NCBI GenBank assembly: GCA_009829735.1
Contig: CM020618.1
Span: 13,622,568 to 13,686,567, forward strand
DNA length: 64,000 nt
Direction of reading: 5' to 3'
Source: Pyropia yezoensis
Lineage: Eukaryota > Rhodophyta > Bangiophyceae > Bangiales > Bangiaceae
Below, piece by piece: positions 40,552-54,126 of the stretch. The notes beneath the pieces were generated by a model that did not search any database, was not told where the DNA came from, and saw nothing but the letters and a program-made list of their open reading frames with translations. The number at the start of each line of letters is the position of its first letter. Within the stretch, counting starts at the first letter, position 1. The translations under genes and the position numbers were made by a program.

Positions 40552-43500
40552 TCACACAAAGTTATTGGTAAAGAAGCGGTGGTCGCGCCAGTCACATGCA
40601 TCAGAAGCAAAGCTCTTTGGGAAGCGACACACCCCAACACGATCCACCCACTCCTCCCAGTCGTGCTCCACGCAGAGAACGTCAATGATCTCGTGCGAAG
40701 AAATGGCCGCAAGGGTGGGGCGTATCTTACCCTCCCGAACCAGGTGGCACCACTGAAGCCTCTCGCACCCGTATGCCGTGAAAGGACACTCAGGCACGGA
40801 GCTTGCGGTCTCAGCACAGTGCACCACGACCGTCCGACTGAGCGTGCCGTTGTGGGCCGCAATAATCGCGCGTGCCTGCCCCACTCCGACCGTCCCGTCT
40901 TCTGCTCGGTAGCGAACCCAGTCATACCAAGGGCGTCCCTTCAGGTCCGGGGTGGCCCAGACCATGGTGCGATCGCCGCGCGCCGACGGATATCAGCGTC
41001 TGGCAACAACGTCCCGGACTGCGTCGTGATGAAGTCAGATGAAGCGCACTGCAGGGCCTCGTCCAATGTCACCAAGCCAGACGCAGCTGCGAAGTCGGAG
41101 ACGGAGCTGAGCGCCCCACGGGCACGCATACGACTCAATTTGGACCGCCTTCTTGGAAGTCGCTTTTGATGTCTGCCGCTGTCGTGAGAGTCGTACGACG
41201 CTCTGGATCTGCTCCGTGAGCACCATCTGCAATGCCGCGTTATCACGACTCTTGTTCGTGAGTGTAAAAGCCAGCTTGACAAATTTGTGCAGGGCCTCGT
41301 TCACGCCCGTGTTGCCGTCTTGGAGGTTGCCTCGAAGGAAGAACTCGTCCAGTAGATGCGACACTGCGCGATGCAGCTTGGTTGTGTGCGAGGGCCCAAA
41401 GAGGGGCTGGTAGTCGTTCTCAATCCAACGACTCATACGACGACATACCGACTTGGCTTCCGCCCAGGTCTTCGGCCGCACATCAAAGGCGCTCTTCAAT
41501 ATCGCGGCGAGCTCGCAGAGCACCCACGTCAGGAGACGATGATGCTGCCCTCCTGCTCCAGACCGCCCGAACAAGCCCGCAGCTGCGAAAGGCAAGAAGT
41601 GAACCGCCTCACGGTGCTCCTTACCCTTCAAGGTAGCCTGTTTCTCTCCACTCTTGATGAAGTACCTGAGGTGCATTTGTAGAGAATCAAGTGCAAGAAC
41701 CAGCCAGGGCGGTGACTAGAGATCAAATAAAACAGTCAGATATAGTGCATGCATCTCCAATGGAATGTAGCAACATCAAGATACAATCAGATCTCACGCA
41801 GCAGCGTCACAAGGATGAAGCTCTCACGACAAGCAAATCTTACCCCGGGAAGATGGATGGGACACGGTGCGTGCGACTCGCGAACAAGAACCGCTTGTTA
41901 GCGATACGCACAGTCTCACCCGCTGTGCCGTGCAAAAGCTTCTTCGAACCGGCCAGCTCATGGGCAAAGGAATGTACACCTGTTGTCAGCGTTCTACAGA
42001 TGCCGAGGTCCATGACCTGCCAATGGCAAAGGAAGGAGAAAGTGGGGACAGAGCATAAACGAACGCAAGCAGAGGATTGTGCGAGTCAGTACGTGTTACG
42101 GAGAAAGAGTGACGTGCCACCAGCCCTCTTGCAGGAGAGAAATGTAGAGATGATACAATACAGATGCGTGACAATGACATGTACGGCAGCGTCATGCAAG
42201 CAGCATCTGGCAATCACCAAGGAAACACAGGAGTATGGAGCGTACGTGTAGTCGGTCAAACCCGAAGATCTGGTACAGCAGCAGCGGACCAGAGCCGAGT
42301 CCAGCCCAGGCGGCCAGTGCAGGTACAACGCAGTGGATGCTGTTGGCGGTCTCAATCGCATTGATAATGACACCATTGCCCCTTATTCCCCGCATGAGCG
42401 CTCCCTTGAGCTGCAGCTTGACAATCTTGAGCACGTTCCGCTTCTTTGGAGAATTCTTCCTGGAAGGCCGCACCCCGCTCGACGTGGAGCGTGCCATACA
42501 TGGCGTGCAGTCGTACGCGCTGCCGTGACGCTTGAGGCACAAGACGTCCCGCTCTTCTGGCTGGTCCGACACGTAGAGTATGAGTCTCGGAATGATCTTC
42601 ACCACGGCACCGTCCGGCAATGTCATCTCGGCACCGAAATGACTGGCGAGGATGGTATCTCGAAAGACCAGCGCGATGGTGCGTTGGAGGATCTCCGCCC
42701 GAGCCTCTGCAGCCTTTGACAAAGACATTGCCTCGTACCGCGACCGTACTTGGGGCATGTATGCCACGACGACCCATTCTGGTTCCTTGGTCACGATGTT
42801 CATCACTCTCATACGCAGCGGATACGCAGACACACCTGCAAGAAATACAATGGGCCGACACAGCGATGGCCAAATCAACAGTTCGCACGCTCCGTCAGTA
42901 CAAGTTACGACGAGACGTATGGAGAAGCACAAGCTGTGCTGATGACAGCAAATGAGGTCATGATGCGGTCAGTAGTGACACGCAGTGTGGTAGTACGAAA
43001 ATCAATCCCAGTGAGAAAACGTACCACCAGAAGAGGTTACAACCGTCCCATCTGAGTACAGCGCCAGTGCAAGCATCTGTGCGCACAGCCCAAACACGCG
43101 CTTGACGTCCGCCCGCTGAGCTCCGTAGGCATGGCCGTCAAAGAAGTCACGCAGTACGTCTCCGTCTTGCATCACCGGGGAGGCTGGAACAATGTCTCCA
43201 GTGGCAACAGATGGCGTGCAATGCGCACATGCGGACGTGGGCGTCGTAGTCCCGGGATCGACGTCTTGCGAGCTTCTTCCGACTGCATCTGGTCCGTTCT
43301 GGGATCCGTCTTGACTGTAATGGACGCCAGCCGCACAAGCACAATCCTCCGAGCCCCGCTCCCACCTGACGGTTGCGGCCGCCGTAAGACATTCTTGCAC
43401 GACCTTCAGACCCTTGCGAAGGAGGATACGATGGGAACCCACCTTCGTCGTCACGACGGCCTCCATCCACCCCAGCTTCCGCAGCATGCGCCTCTTCTCG

Positions 43501-44279
43501 TTCCGCACTGCAGTCTTGAGCGACGATGGCGTGGGGAACGCGACCTTGAACGGCAATGTCGTTGAGCCAGTCGCCCGCTCCACCGACAAGCACATCTGAT
43601 GAGCTGCGGCAATGCGCGTCTCAGACATGGTACAAGCGTTGGCAAACACGTCGCGCAGCGATGGGGTGACGAAAGCAAATGTGTCCGTCGGAGCGTTGTC
43701 CTCGTACACAGCACGACAGCGCTCCTCATCACCAACCTCATCGAGGTAGTCCAACACCTTCGCGCAGAGCGTTTCACCGAGGTCCCCCTCACAGACGACG
43801 GGAGAGGCGTGATCCGCAAAAGCAGCACCGTGCAAATCATTAGCGGCACGCATCTCTGCTGATCTGACCACATCTGGATGTTCCCCGCTCACACAATCAT
43901 CAGAGCTGGAGTCACTCGGCGCCGACGCGTCACTGTCGTATGCCGAGGAGCTTTCTCCTTGCGAGTCCCAGTCGTTCTCTCCCGCACCATCTCCACCGTC
44001 ACCCCTCTCCTCAGCATCCCCGAAATCCTCCTCCTCTTCGGAATCATCTCCCCCGCCCCCACCCACCAAATCATGATCGATATCCTCCTCCTCGCCAGTC
44101 CCATCTCCACCACCGGCCACCCCATCATCCTCTTCTGAGCTCCCCATGGCCAAGCTCCTCGCAGTCCCAGCTTCTGCAGCATCATCTGCAAGCCTGTGCC
44201 GCTTGCGCAGGTGACGGCCAAGGTGGCAGGGACTAAGAAGACGACCGTCATCACAACCGTCTACGGTACACCGCTTCAT
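40552..44279 (-). CDS. Plavaka/KDZ-type transposase, copy 3 (two offsetting frameshifts)
   Basis: Exons 44279..43025, 42835..42246, 42016..41844 and 41665..40552 have the same lengths as in copy 2, and splice sites, zinc finger and all three catalytic motifs are kept. In the last exon one base is missing near 40983 and one is extra near 41146. About 54 residues between them are therefore out of frame, after the catalytic Glu. Sequence error or recent decay are both possible. Few other substitutions separate it from copy 2. Confidence 0.8.
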
Positions 44280-44981
44280 ACCAGGAACGCGATCAGCCCC
44301 CCCCCCCCCCGTCCCCCCCCTCCTCCCCCTGTGGCGTCGGGCTCACGCCAGTAAAGCGGGGAAGACGAGGATGCGTCGCGTCACACGCCTGGAATGCGGG
44401 GAAGACGAGGCTGCGTCGCCCATGGGGTAGAGATGCCGGTAGGTGCGTCGCCCATGCGGCAGACGTGGAAGAGCCCAGGCGAAGTCACGCGCGTCGCCCG
44501 TCAGGCAGACGTGGATGAGCGCCGGCGAAGTCACCATCGCAAGGGACTCTCGGGATTGATAATGCGCGCCCCACCGACACCACCCACTCAGTACATATAT
44601 TCGATTTCCAGCATACAGGGCTTAACAAATAAATGGATTCACTCGTCCACCTGCACTGCGGAACGCTTCAGCGCATTGGCAGTGCTCCAGAGTTTTCGGG
44701 CAAACGCGATCACCCAAATGTTCATGGGCTGTCTTGAAAACTAGCGTGTGTGCCATGCGATTGGGCTGTGGCGTGGACCACAGAGCATAAACCACGAATC
44801 TGTGCGTGAAGGTGCGATTTAGAGATGTTTTTCAGAAGTACGGCGTACAACTGTCGGAACGAAATACAAAAATGCAATGTGGCATGATGACGGAATTTTG
44901 TAGTTCTGAAAATTGTCTCACAAGTTTCTGTCTTAAACTACAGTACGGCTGGTGTATGTTGGATAAGATATGAGGGAAGGT

Positions 44982-45014
<33 letters not shown>

Positions 45015-45454
45015 GGAGGAGGAGGGAGGAAGGCCGGGTCGGGTGGTGGAGTTCGCCACGAGGAGCAGGTGGGTGGGATGGATGCGGGGACGGTGAGCCC
45101 GGCCGGCGCAGGTCCCGGCTGTGGTGGCACGGCGGGGACGGTTGTGGCGGCGGCGGTCATCACGGCCAGCTTGGCATGCTGGCGCCCCGGCATCCACTGT
45201 TGTCTTTGTCGCCGTCAACAATTGGGCTCGTGTACGGTGCTTTCAATTGGTGCTGGCGTCGCCAGATGCGGCCAAATGCAACCCCGTTCCGTGCAGTGCA
45301 TATGCAGTGTGCATGCATTTTGAGGGCCTGACTATCCTGTGACTGTGGGAGGCCCGCCGTCGTTGGCGGGCGGACCGCGCATCTCCCCTGGGCGGGCCGT
45401 CGGCGCAGCTCCCTAGGGGGTGTGCTGATTTGCGGCTTGCCGTGGTGCACTGCC
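44280..45454. promoter_or_regulatory. Divergent intergenic region of copy 3
   Basis: Same content as in copy 2. The G homopolymer at 44984-45013 is about 30 long, against about 25 in copy 2. Confidence 0.45.
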
Positions 45455-48400
45455 ATGCACCGCGCGGTACTTCGTGCGTTCGGCCCTGCGGTTGCCGGCG
45501 ACGCGCTGGGTGTGGCCAGCAGCGATCCAGCGGTGGGCACCGTGGGGGAGGAGGCTGCCGATCCGTCCTTGCGCGCGGCGGCGGCTGGCGTGGGCGCGGG
45601 GGACGCGGAGGCGGGGGCTGCCGATCGGTCCGAGTGCGCGGCGGCGGGGGCGGGGAAGGCGGCGGCTAGCGGCGCGGCCGCATCGGCGGAGGCGGCGAGG
45701 GCTGCCGATCCGGCTGTTGGCGCGGGGGTGGTGGCGGCGGCGGCCGATCCGTCGGTGGGCGCGGGGGTGGCGGCGGCGGTGACCGATCCGGCTGTTGGCG
45801 CGGGGGTGGTGGCGGCGGCGGCCGATCCGTCGGTGGGCGCGGGGGTGGCGGCGGCGGTGGCCGATCCGTCGGTGGGCGCGGGGGTGGCGGCGGCGGTGAC
45901 CGATCCGGCTGTTGGCGCGGGGGTGGTGGCGGCGGCGGCCGATCCGTCGGTGGGCGCGGGGGTGGCGGCGGCGGCGGCCGATCCGTCGGTGGGCGCGGGG
46001 GTGGCGGCGGCGGTGACCGATCCGGCTGTTGGCGCGGGGGTGGTGGCGGCGGCGGCCGATCCGTCGGTGGGCGCGGGGTGGTGGTGGCGCCGGCCGATCC
46101 GGCTGTTGACGCGGGGTGGTGGTGGCGCCGGCTGGCCGCGCGGTGTTGGGCGCGGCGGTGGTGGAGGCGGGGGAGGCGGCGGCTGGCGGCGCGGCGCCGG
46201 CTGGCGCGGCGGCGGCTGCATCTGGCCCCCCGGCGGGGGACGCGGCTGGGGTTCCCTTGAGGGAGGAGGCGGCTGGCGACGCGGCGTCGGCTGCATCTGC
46301 CCGAGCGGCGGGAGAATCGGCGGGGGACGCGGCGGGGGTGCCCGTGAGGGAGGAGGCGGCTGCTTCTGGCCCCCTTGCGGGGGACGCGGCTGGGGTGCCC
46401 GTGAGGGGGGAGGTGGCTGGCGACGTGGCGTCGGCTGTGGCGGCGGGGCGGCGCGCGACGTACCGGTGGACGTGCTGGGGGACGCGGCTGGGGACGTGCT
46501 GAGGAACGCGGCGGGTGACGGGGCGGCGGACGGGGCGGGGGACGCGGCTGGCGCCAAGGCGTCTGACGGCGCGGCGGCTGCATCTCGCTGTGTTGCGGCT
46601 GCATCTGGTGGCGCGGCGGCGGACGCTGGCCGCTTGGCGACGGCGGTGGGCGACGTCCCGGCGCACGTGCTGGGGATCGCAGCGGGGGACGTGGCGTCGG
46701 CTGTGGCGGCGGGGGCGGCGCGCGACATACCGGTGGACGTGCTGGGGGACGCGGCTGGGGACGTGCTGAGGAACGCGGCGGGTGACGGGGCGGCGGACGG
46801 GCGGGGGACGCGGCTGGCGCCAAGGCGTCTGACGGCGCGGCGGCTGCATCTCGCTGTGTTGCGGCTGCATCTGGTGGCGCGGCGGCGGACGCTGGCCGCT
46901 TGGCGACGGCGGTGGGCGACGTCCCGGCGCACGTGCTGGGGATCGCAGCGGGGGACGTGGCGTCGGCTGTGGCGGCGGGGGCGGCGCGCGACATACCGGT
47001 GGACGTGCTGGGGGACGCGGCTGGGGACGTGCTGAGGAACGCGGCGGGTGACGGGGCGGCGGACGGGGCGGGGGACGCGGCTGGAGCCAAGGCGTCTGAC
47101 GGCGCGGCGGCTGCATCTCGCTGTGTTGCGGCTGCATCTGGTGGCGCGGCGGCGGACGCTGGCCGCTTGGCGACGGCGGTGGGCGACGTTCCGGCGCACG
47201 TGCTGGGGATCGCAGCGGGGGACGAGGCGGGCGAGGGTGCGGACGGCGACGTGGCGGCTCGGCCGGCGCTTTGGGTGGTGTCAACCACTCCCTGGCCCGG
47301 GGCGAGCGCGCAGACGCTGCGGGCGTCGTCGACCACTGCTGAGATGGCGGGGCAGGCCCGAGGGGCTGCCGCACCGAGCTCCGGTGGCCGAGGGGCGGTC
47401 AAGGCGGGCGGGGGGGGCCACGGCAGGGCGGGGGGCGGCCAAGGCAGGGCGGGGGGCGGCCAAGGCGGGGCGCGGCGCGTCGGCCGCAGGGCGGGCGGCG
47501 GCAAAAGCTGTAACGGGGGCCGCTGTGTCGGGGGCAGGGCGCGGCGCGTCGGCTGCAGGGCGGGCGGCGGCGAAAGCCGGAACGGAGGCCGCAGGGTCGG
47601 CCAAAGCCGGAACGGGGGCCGCTGTGTCGAGGGCAGGGCGCGGCGCGTCGACCGCCAGGTCAAGGGGGGGGGGACGGGGGCGCCGGCCTCCACTGCATCT
47701 CCTCCTCGTCTGCGCCAGTCGACGCTCACGCAAGCGGGCGCGACCGACGCCCTCAAGAGGCTCTCTGCCGCACGTGGCGGCGCGCGTGGCGCGGCTGCGG
47801 CCGCACGTGGTGGCGCGCGTGGCGCGGCCACGGCCACGCGTGGCGGCGAGCGTGGCGCGGCTGCGGCCGCACGTGGCGGCGCGCGTGGCGCGGCCGCGGC
47901 CGCGCGTGGCGGTGCGCGTGGCGGCGCGCGTGGCGCGGCCGCGGCCGCGCGTGGCGGCACGCGTGGCGCGGTCGCTCCCGCGGCGGAGAAGGTAAGCTCG
48001 TGTGCATCTTTTTCTTCATCATGGCGCAGCGGTGCCCTTTGGCGTTCCTTGGCTTGGGTTGACGGTGTGACTCTTTTTTGTGTCGTGGTCGGTGGCCGCT
48101 TCTAACTTCCGTGTCCCCCGTGTTGTTTGTGCCCCACGCTCGTCCTGGTTGGTCGCCGCGTCTATCTCCCGTGTCCCCTGAGTTGTTTGTGTGCCTCGCT
48201 CCAATGACTGTGCTGCACAGGCTGGAAAGAGAAAGATCGGACGGCAAGCGCAGGCTAGCAAGGAGGCGTCAGGCAGTTGCTCGGTACGTTCGCGCAACCT
48301 GCGTGGCTCCTTTTGGCAGCACCTTTGTGTCATCTGCATTGCATATGAGCATTTGTCCTCTGTGATGCCTCATGTGGTGTCAACTGGACCACATCTCACT

Positions 48401-50790
48401 CACATTGAGGCCCCATCTGGATTACCGTATCGCTTCTCAAACGACGTGTGTCCCCGCCCCCCTTACATTCTCATGATACGTACGACGCAGTCATCTGCAG
48501 AGGATCCTGCACCTGCACCGAAGCGTCCAAAGTACGCTCCACAAGGCAAGAAGCGGCGGCGCTCGATGAGGGAGACATTGCTCCTGGAGCTGGCACCTCC
48601 CGGCGACAGCGACGAGGATGGCGGGGACGACTCGGACGGGTCCGCCGCGGCGGCCCTAGAAGAGCGGGACGCTGCGCAGGCGCGCGCCATGGAGGCCGCT
48701 GTGAAAGCCGCCGATGCCGCCAGGAAGGGAGTCCCGAGGGCGCCCGTTAGGCGGAAGGGGATGACCAAGGCTGCGCCCCAGGCTGCGCCGCCGCCTTCCA
48801 CGAAGGGCAAAGGCAAGGGACCGGCTGCACCGAAGAAGGGCAAGAAACTGGCTCTTCTTGCCACGAACGCGTCGCGGACGGGTGAGGGGAGCAAGCCGAC
48901 GAGGGCCCAAGGTGAGTTGGCCGGGCCGGCCCTGACGCTCGCCGTCCGCCGGGAGGTGACCGCGCGCACCATCGCGCTCTTTAGCAATCCGCAGGACGCC
49001 GACGACGTCTTCTTGTGCAACGACGACGCGCGGGCCATGTACATTGCCAGCATCATGGCGGTGGCGCCGGCCAGCATGGAGCGGGCGGAAGAGTTGGCGC
49101 GTCAGGTGGCGGCGGTCAACGCGCGGCCGAAGAAGGAGGAGACCAGCAGCGCGACGCGCACGACGGACATTCTGGGGCAATGTGCCCAGGCGCGGTCCAC
49201 GGCGTACCACAGCTTGTGCACTTGGGTGTGGTCGTCGTGGACCGCTATGGTGGAGTACGAGTCGACGGAGGTGGACTACAGGGGCAACGACGAGAGCAAG
49301 CGCACGGCAGCCATCGGGACGTGGTGGCTGAAGGGGAGGCGTTACCTCAACACCAAGAGCGGGCGCGCTGCGCTGTACAACTTGTGCGCCGCGTACATCA
49401 ATCGGTACGGTATGGAAGACGCCTACACGGACCAGTACCACAAGGGGCGTCGGGTGCTCAGCCTGTTGCTCGCCGTCATTGCCCTGATCGTCGCGAAGGT
49501 ATGGACCGTGCCCCTATGTTGTGTGTGTGGGTGTGTGTGTGGATGTGTGTGTGTCGTGTGAACTTTGTCTCTGTCGTTGTATATCATGTCATTCGGCACC
49601 ATCTGGCGCCATGCGTCATTGGACTGCATCTTACTCTGCATTGGGCTGCATCTGACCTGTCTTGGGCCCTCTGTTTTTCTTGGTGACTGCATCTCTCTGG
49701 CATGTGGTGTGATTGTGACTGCTGCAGATTCGGTCCCAGCTTCTCCTCGACGTCTACGGACTGTCGGCATTGAAGAAGATGATGGGAGGCCTGAACCCGT
49801 CGCACCGCGCGTACTTCTGTGAGGAGCTCACCGCGCTGCATGCCGCGGCTGTCAAGCCCGGCTGCCAGTGGGTCAAGCTGTTTGCCACCGACGTGAAGGA
49901 ATCCTTCTGCGCGGCGGTGAAGGACCCAGACTCTACGCTGGGCACCACCACGAAGGTGGACAAGATCGGGCGGCGCACGCTTTACCACGGGGTCCAGTCC
50001 TCCTTGCAAGCCATCCTGAACCTGCTGAACGACGATAGCGACTCGGAGGAGTCTGACTTGTCGTCCGACGATGACGTCGTCCACGTCGTCATCCCGGTGA
50101 CGGCGACAGCGCCGTCATCTCGCGACGCGAAGCGCCGGGAGCGCCTCATGTCGGTGGCTCGGGTGGGGGGGAAGGGGGCAGCGGGGATGCCGGCAGTCAA
50201 GGCCGAGATCGTTGAACCCGGCGTTGCTCATGACTTCTCCTCGTGGTATTCGGTTTCTTCGGACGACTCCTACGAGCAGGAGTCGGACGACTCCTACGTG
50301 AGGTTTGACGAGGGGGCCATGGAGGACGCCGAGTTTCTGGACTCGGAGCTGAGGATGGAGGACCTGAAGGACCTCGACGCGTCGCACGATCATTTTGAGT
50401 ATAGGTACACGAAGTTTGGTGGGTCTGATGGTGAGGAGGCAGGGGGTGGAGAGGACGGAGAAGCGGCGGCGGAGGACGAGGACGAGGAGGTGGCGGAGGA
50501 GGAGGAGGACGGGGCGGAGGATAAGGGGGAGGAGGAGGAGGAGGGGGAGGAGGAGGAGGAGGGGGATGGGGAGGGGGAGAAGGAGGAGGAGGCGGAGGCG
50601 GAGGAGGAGGAGGAGGCGGACGAGGTAGAGGAGGAGAAGGAGGCGGAAGAGGAGGAGGGGAGGGGGAGGAGGATGAGGAGGGGCAGGAGGAGGGGGAGGA
50701 GGAGGAGGGGGAGGAGGAAAGGAGGAGGGGGAGGAGGAGGAGGAGGGCGAGGAGAAGGGCGAGGAGACGGAGGGTGACGGAGAGGCTTAA
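45455..50790 (+). CDS. Transposon accessory protein of unknown function, copy 3
   Basis: Exons are 45455..47991, 48221..48283, 48491..49498 and 49728..50790. Exon 3 (1008 bases) is fully open. The last intron joins K to IRSQLLLDVYGLSALKKMM in frame, so the core is intact here. The 39-bp VNTR has grown to about 11 units. Single-G losses at about 46077, 46113, 46446 and 46800 shift the Ala-rich exon. A homopolymer change also shifts the frame at the end of the Glu tail. All of these are in G runs or low complexity. A few substitutions (for example C-to-A in ACGTACGACGCAG at intron 2's end) mark this copy. Confidence 0.65.
45704..46130 (+). repeat. 39-bp coding VNTR, about 11 units (copy 3)
   Basis: Same 13-residue unit as at 34751-34945. 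Variants (AAAVT, AAAVA, AAAAA, VVAAAA) are arranged in a higher-order pattern of two to three units, which suggests block duplication. The last two units carry single-base losses. Confidence 0.9.
46447..47245 (+). repeat. 267-bp coding tandem repeat (copy 3)
   Basis: Counterpart of 35270-36060, with about 3 units. The middle unit lacks one G (46800), so spacing is 266 then 267. Confidence 0.85.
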
Positions 50791-51924
50791 GAGAGCGACG
50801 CCGGCGAGAGCAGCAAGGGCACCACGTGACTCGCGTCGGTCTGTACTTGCTTCGTGCCCGCACCCGGCTTGGTGAGATACCACCCATGTGTACGCATGGC
50901 CTACATTTGGTGTGCGAAGGACTGCATTAGACGTCGTTTGGATGCATGATGCGATCACAATGTGGTTGAGGAGAACCCAGTTTGTTGATCAATAGCGGTC
51001 GACGGTCGGTAGCGTGGTTGAGAGCCTGAGCTGGTGATGAAGGCGGGGGGGGGGGGGGGGGGCGGGGGGGGGGGGGGGGCAAGCTCGATGGGGGGAGGGG
51101 GTGAAGTAGGGGTGTGGAGGGGGGGTACCGGCGGGTCCTGCCCCTGCATCCGCCGGATCCGCCGCCGCTGCTGCCCACGCCGGTTGCGGTTGCGGTCGTG
51201 GCGGCCTACCATGGCAGGGGGGGGGGGAGGCGCGACGTCCAGGCGGCGGTGTCGGAGGCGGCGTGGCGGAGGCGGCGTGGCGGAGGCGGCGTGGCGGAGG
51301 CGGCCGCGGCAGCCGGTTCGGCGGCGGCAGCGGCGGCGGGGGTATAGGACGCAGTGGCGGCGGCTGTGGCGAGGGTGTTGGACGCAGTGGCCGTGGCGGC
51401 GGTGGCGACGGCAGCTGGGCTGCGGTGGCGACGGTTGCGGTGGTGGTCGGGGCGGCGCCGCTGCCCAGGTTGGTAAACGGCGCCCCCGTGTCGACGGCGG
51501 CAAGGGGCACCACACTGGCCGGTGGGGGGGGGGGGGGGGGGGGTCAGGGAGGCGGTCGGGGCCGGGCGGCGGCGGCCTTTCCGGCTGGGCCACCTGCTTC
51601 GCCCACGTCTGTCCCCCCACTGACGGCAGCGGACCGCCGGGGGGGTGGGGCGCGGCGGCGGCCTGCCGCGGGGCGGGGGGGCGGGCGGCGGCGGCCTTTC
51701 CGGCTGGCGCACCGACCGGCGAGAAAGGGAGCGGGGCGACGCGCTCGAGAGGCTGGGATTGCGGCAAGGTATGGCCGACGGCCGCCCCGCTGCCCACCGC
51801 CATCCTTTGTGGTGGCGGTGCCACTAGCGGCGGCGGCGACGGCCGCGCTCTTGCCCTTCGCACCTCCCTTTGCTCTCCGCTCGCTTGTGCCCCGCCCCGC
51901 CCTCCTCTTTCTCCCCCACCTTCC

Positions 51925-51962
<38 letters not shown>

Positions 51963-52267
51963 TTTGCTCCCCCCCCCCCCCCCCCCCCCGCTCGCCAACC
52001 TTGCCGCAACTGCCGCTGGGGGGGGCAGGCCGACGACGCTGGTGTGAAGGCGCCCGCGGGGAGGGGGTGCGGCCAGAGGAGCACGGCGGGGCGCCGCGGT
52101 GGCGCGCACCGACCGGCGAGGATGGGAGCGGGGCGACGCGCTCGAGCGGCTGGGATGGCGGCAAGGTATGGCCGACGGCCGCCTCGCTGCCCACCGCCAT
52201 CCTTTGTTGTGGCGTTGCCACTAGCGGCGGCGGCGACGGCCGCGCTCCGCCAACCGCCACCGCCGCA

Positions 52268-52301
<34 letters not shown>

Positions 52302-53400
52302 CGCCACCGCCGCCCCCCCCACCCCCCTGCCGCCTTCTCCACGCCCCGGCGACCGCGCCGGCGGCGGCGGCACTGGCGGCAACGGCGACGGCCACTCTCC
52401 GCCAACCGCCGCCGCCGCCTCCCCCCCGCCCCCCCCGCCCCCTCCACCCCCCGGCAGCCGCGCCGGCTGCGGAGCCGGTCCGTCACCCCCGCCGACGCGG
52501 TGGCGGCGGTGGCGGCGGTGGCGACGGAGGCGCGTGGCGGTGGCAGCACGCCATCGCTGCGCGCCGCACTGGCGGCAGCGGCGACGGCCGCGATCGGCGG
52601 GGGCGGCACTGGCGGCGGCGGTGGCATTGGCGGCGGCGGCGACGGCCGCGCCCGGCGGCGGCGGCACTGGCGGCGGCGGTGGCATTGGCGGCAATGGCGA
52701 CGGCCGCGCCCGGCGGCGACGGCACTGGCCGCGGTGGCGACGGCCGCGCCCGGCGGCGGCGGCATTGGCGGCGGCGGCGACGTCCGGGCCCTGCGGCGGC
52801 GGCACTGGCGGCAGCGGCACTGGCGGCGGCGGCGGCGGCTCGGCTCCACCAAACGCGACCGCCGCCTCCCCCCCCCACCCCGCCCCTCCCACCCCCTGGC
52901 GGCCGTGCCGGCGGCGGCGACATCGGCGGCGGCGGCGACGGCCGCGCCCGGTGGCGGCGGCACTGGCGGCGGCCGCGACGGCCGCGTTTGGTGGCAGCCG
53001 CACTGGCGGCGGCCGCGACGGCCGCGCTTCGCCAAACGCCACGCAAACGCGGCCGCGCTTCGCCAATGGCTATCTCTGCCCCCCCCCTACCCGCCCCCTC
53101 CACCCCTCGGGGGCCGCGCCGGCGCTGCGGAGCCGGTCCGTCACCCCAGCCGACGCGGTGGCGGCGGTTGCGGCGGCGGCGAGGGAGGCGCGTGGCGGTG
53201 ACAGCCCGCCACCGCTGCGCGCAGCCGCCACGCCGTCAGAGTCAGAGGGGGGGAGCGAGGCGGACGCGCGCAGCAGCGGTGACGATCCGCCGAGGGACAC
53301 GGACACAGACGTCCGACGGCGGCGGCCATGGCGGTCATTGCCGCACGTACTGACACGTCGTCTGCTCTCTTCTTTTTCTGTTCCATGTGTTTGTTTATGA
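50791..53400. repeat. GC-rich minisatellite block (copy 3)
   Basis: Counterpart of 3117-5714. It has C homopolymers at 51930-51990 and 52268-52299. GGCGGCACTGGCGGCGGCGG-type repeats lie at 52560-53030. ORFs of about 690 residues are open in copies 1 and 3 but contain only Ala/Gly/Arg/Pro, with no domain, and the opposite strand is equally open. A coding role is not supported. Confidence 0.6.
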
Positions 53401-54102
53401 TCGGTCGGCTGACGGTTTTCTGCGCACGCTAATCAAGAGACCTCTGTGAGGCTTGCGCATGCTTGGTCATTTAATGACGGGGGCGCAGCGCAGGTGGACC
53501 ACGGCTGTCCTGGGCTGAGATGGCATCCAGATGAGCGATAAATGCGGTCTGATTTGAATTACCTTGGCCGATACGCGCCCGTCACTCGCCCCCGCCCGTC
53601 TCGCCCGGAGCCCCAGCACCGCGAGCCAGCAATGGCCACGGCAGCGTGACCCGACACGACAGTGACCCGTGTCTGAGACGCCGTGTCTGTCCGGCCGACA
53701 CGGGCACAACACACTTCTGGCTAATGCTCGTTAGGCGTACGAGTGGCCCGCCTGGATGACGACTCTAGTCGATCTGCGTAACATTGACGCAAGCAACAAC
53801 AAGTGGCGGTAAGTTCTTTCAAGTCAAGGTAACCGGAAGATGGCTGAACAAGATTTGGCGAGCCATTGAGGCTTGATTTAAGTAGTAAAACAATGAGTAT
53901 AATTCAAACAAATTATATTTCCCGTCGCCTCGGCCGGTTAAATCGATGACATGTGTTCGTATTAATTCTGTACATCTGGACCAGCATCTTACTGCATCTG
54001 CTGGAAATGCATGTAGAGCTCAAAAAAATGGCAAGGTCTGCGAGATGAAGCCTAGGTCATGTCAGATGCGGCTGAGATGGGGTGGGCACGGAGGCCGACG
54101 AT
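53401..54102. repeat. Right end of the Plavaka/KDZ-like element (copy 3)
   Basis: Near identical to 5715-6416. It has an AT-rich stretch at 53870-53935, CATCT motifs at 53975-54001, and the inverted terminal repeat ending at 54102. Confidence 0.65.
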
Positions 54103-54126
54103 CCAGCCATAAGTTACGAGGTGACG

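Larger units (their letters stand above)
40515..54102. mobile_element. Plavaka/KDZ-like DNA transposon, copy 3
   Basis: The most complete copy. It holds the transposase (-), divergent region, accessory gene (+), GC-rich block and right end, and lacks only about 0.9 kb at the left, which would lie in the gap. It matches copy 2 from 29571 onward and copy 1 over its right part. The right terminus is at about 54102 after GAGGCCGACGAT. The flank there (CCAGCCATAAG) is unrelated to that of copy 1. Confidence 0.85.

Noticed and set aside
53401-54102. Copy 3 right flank as the other half of the Harbinger partner gene
   Set aside because: Sequence after 54102 shows no similarity to 6417 onward.
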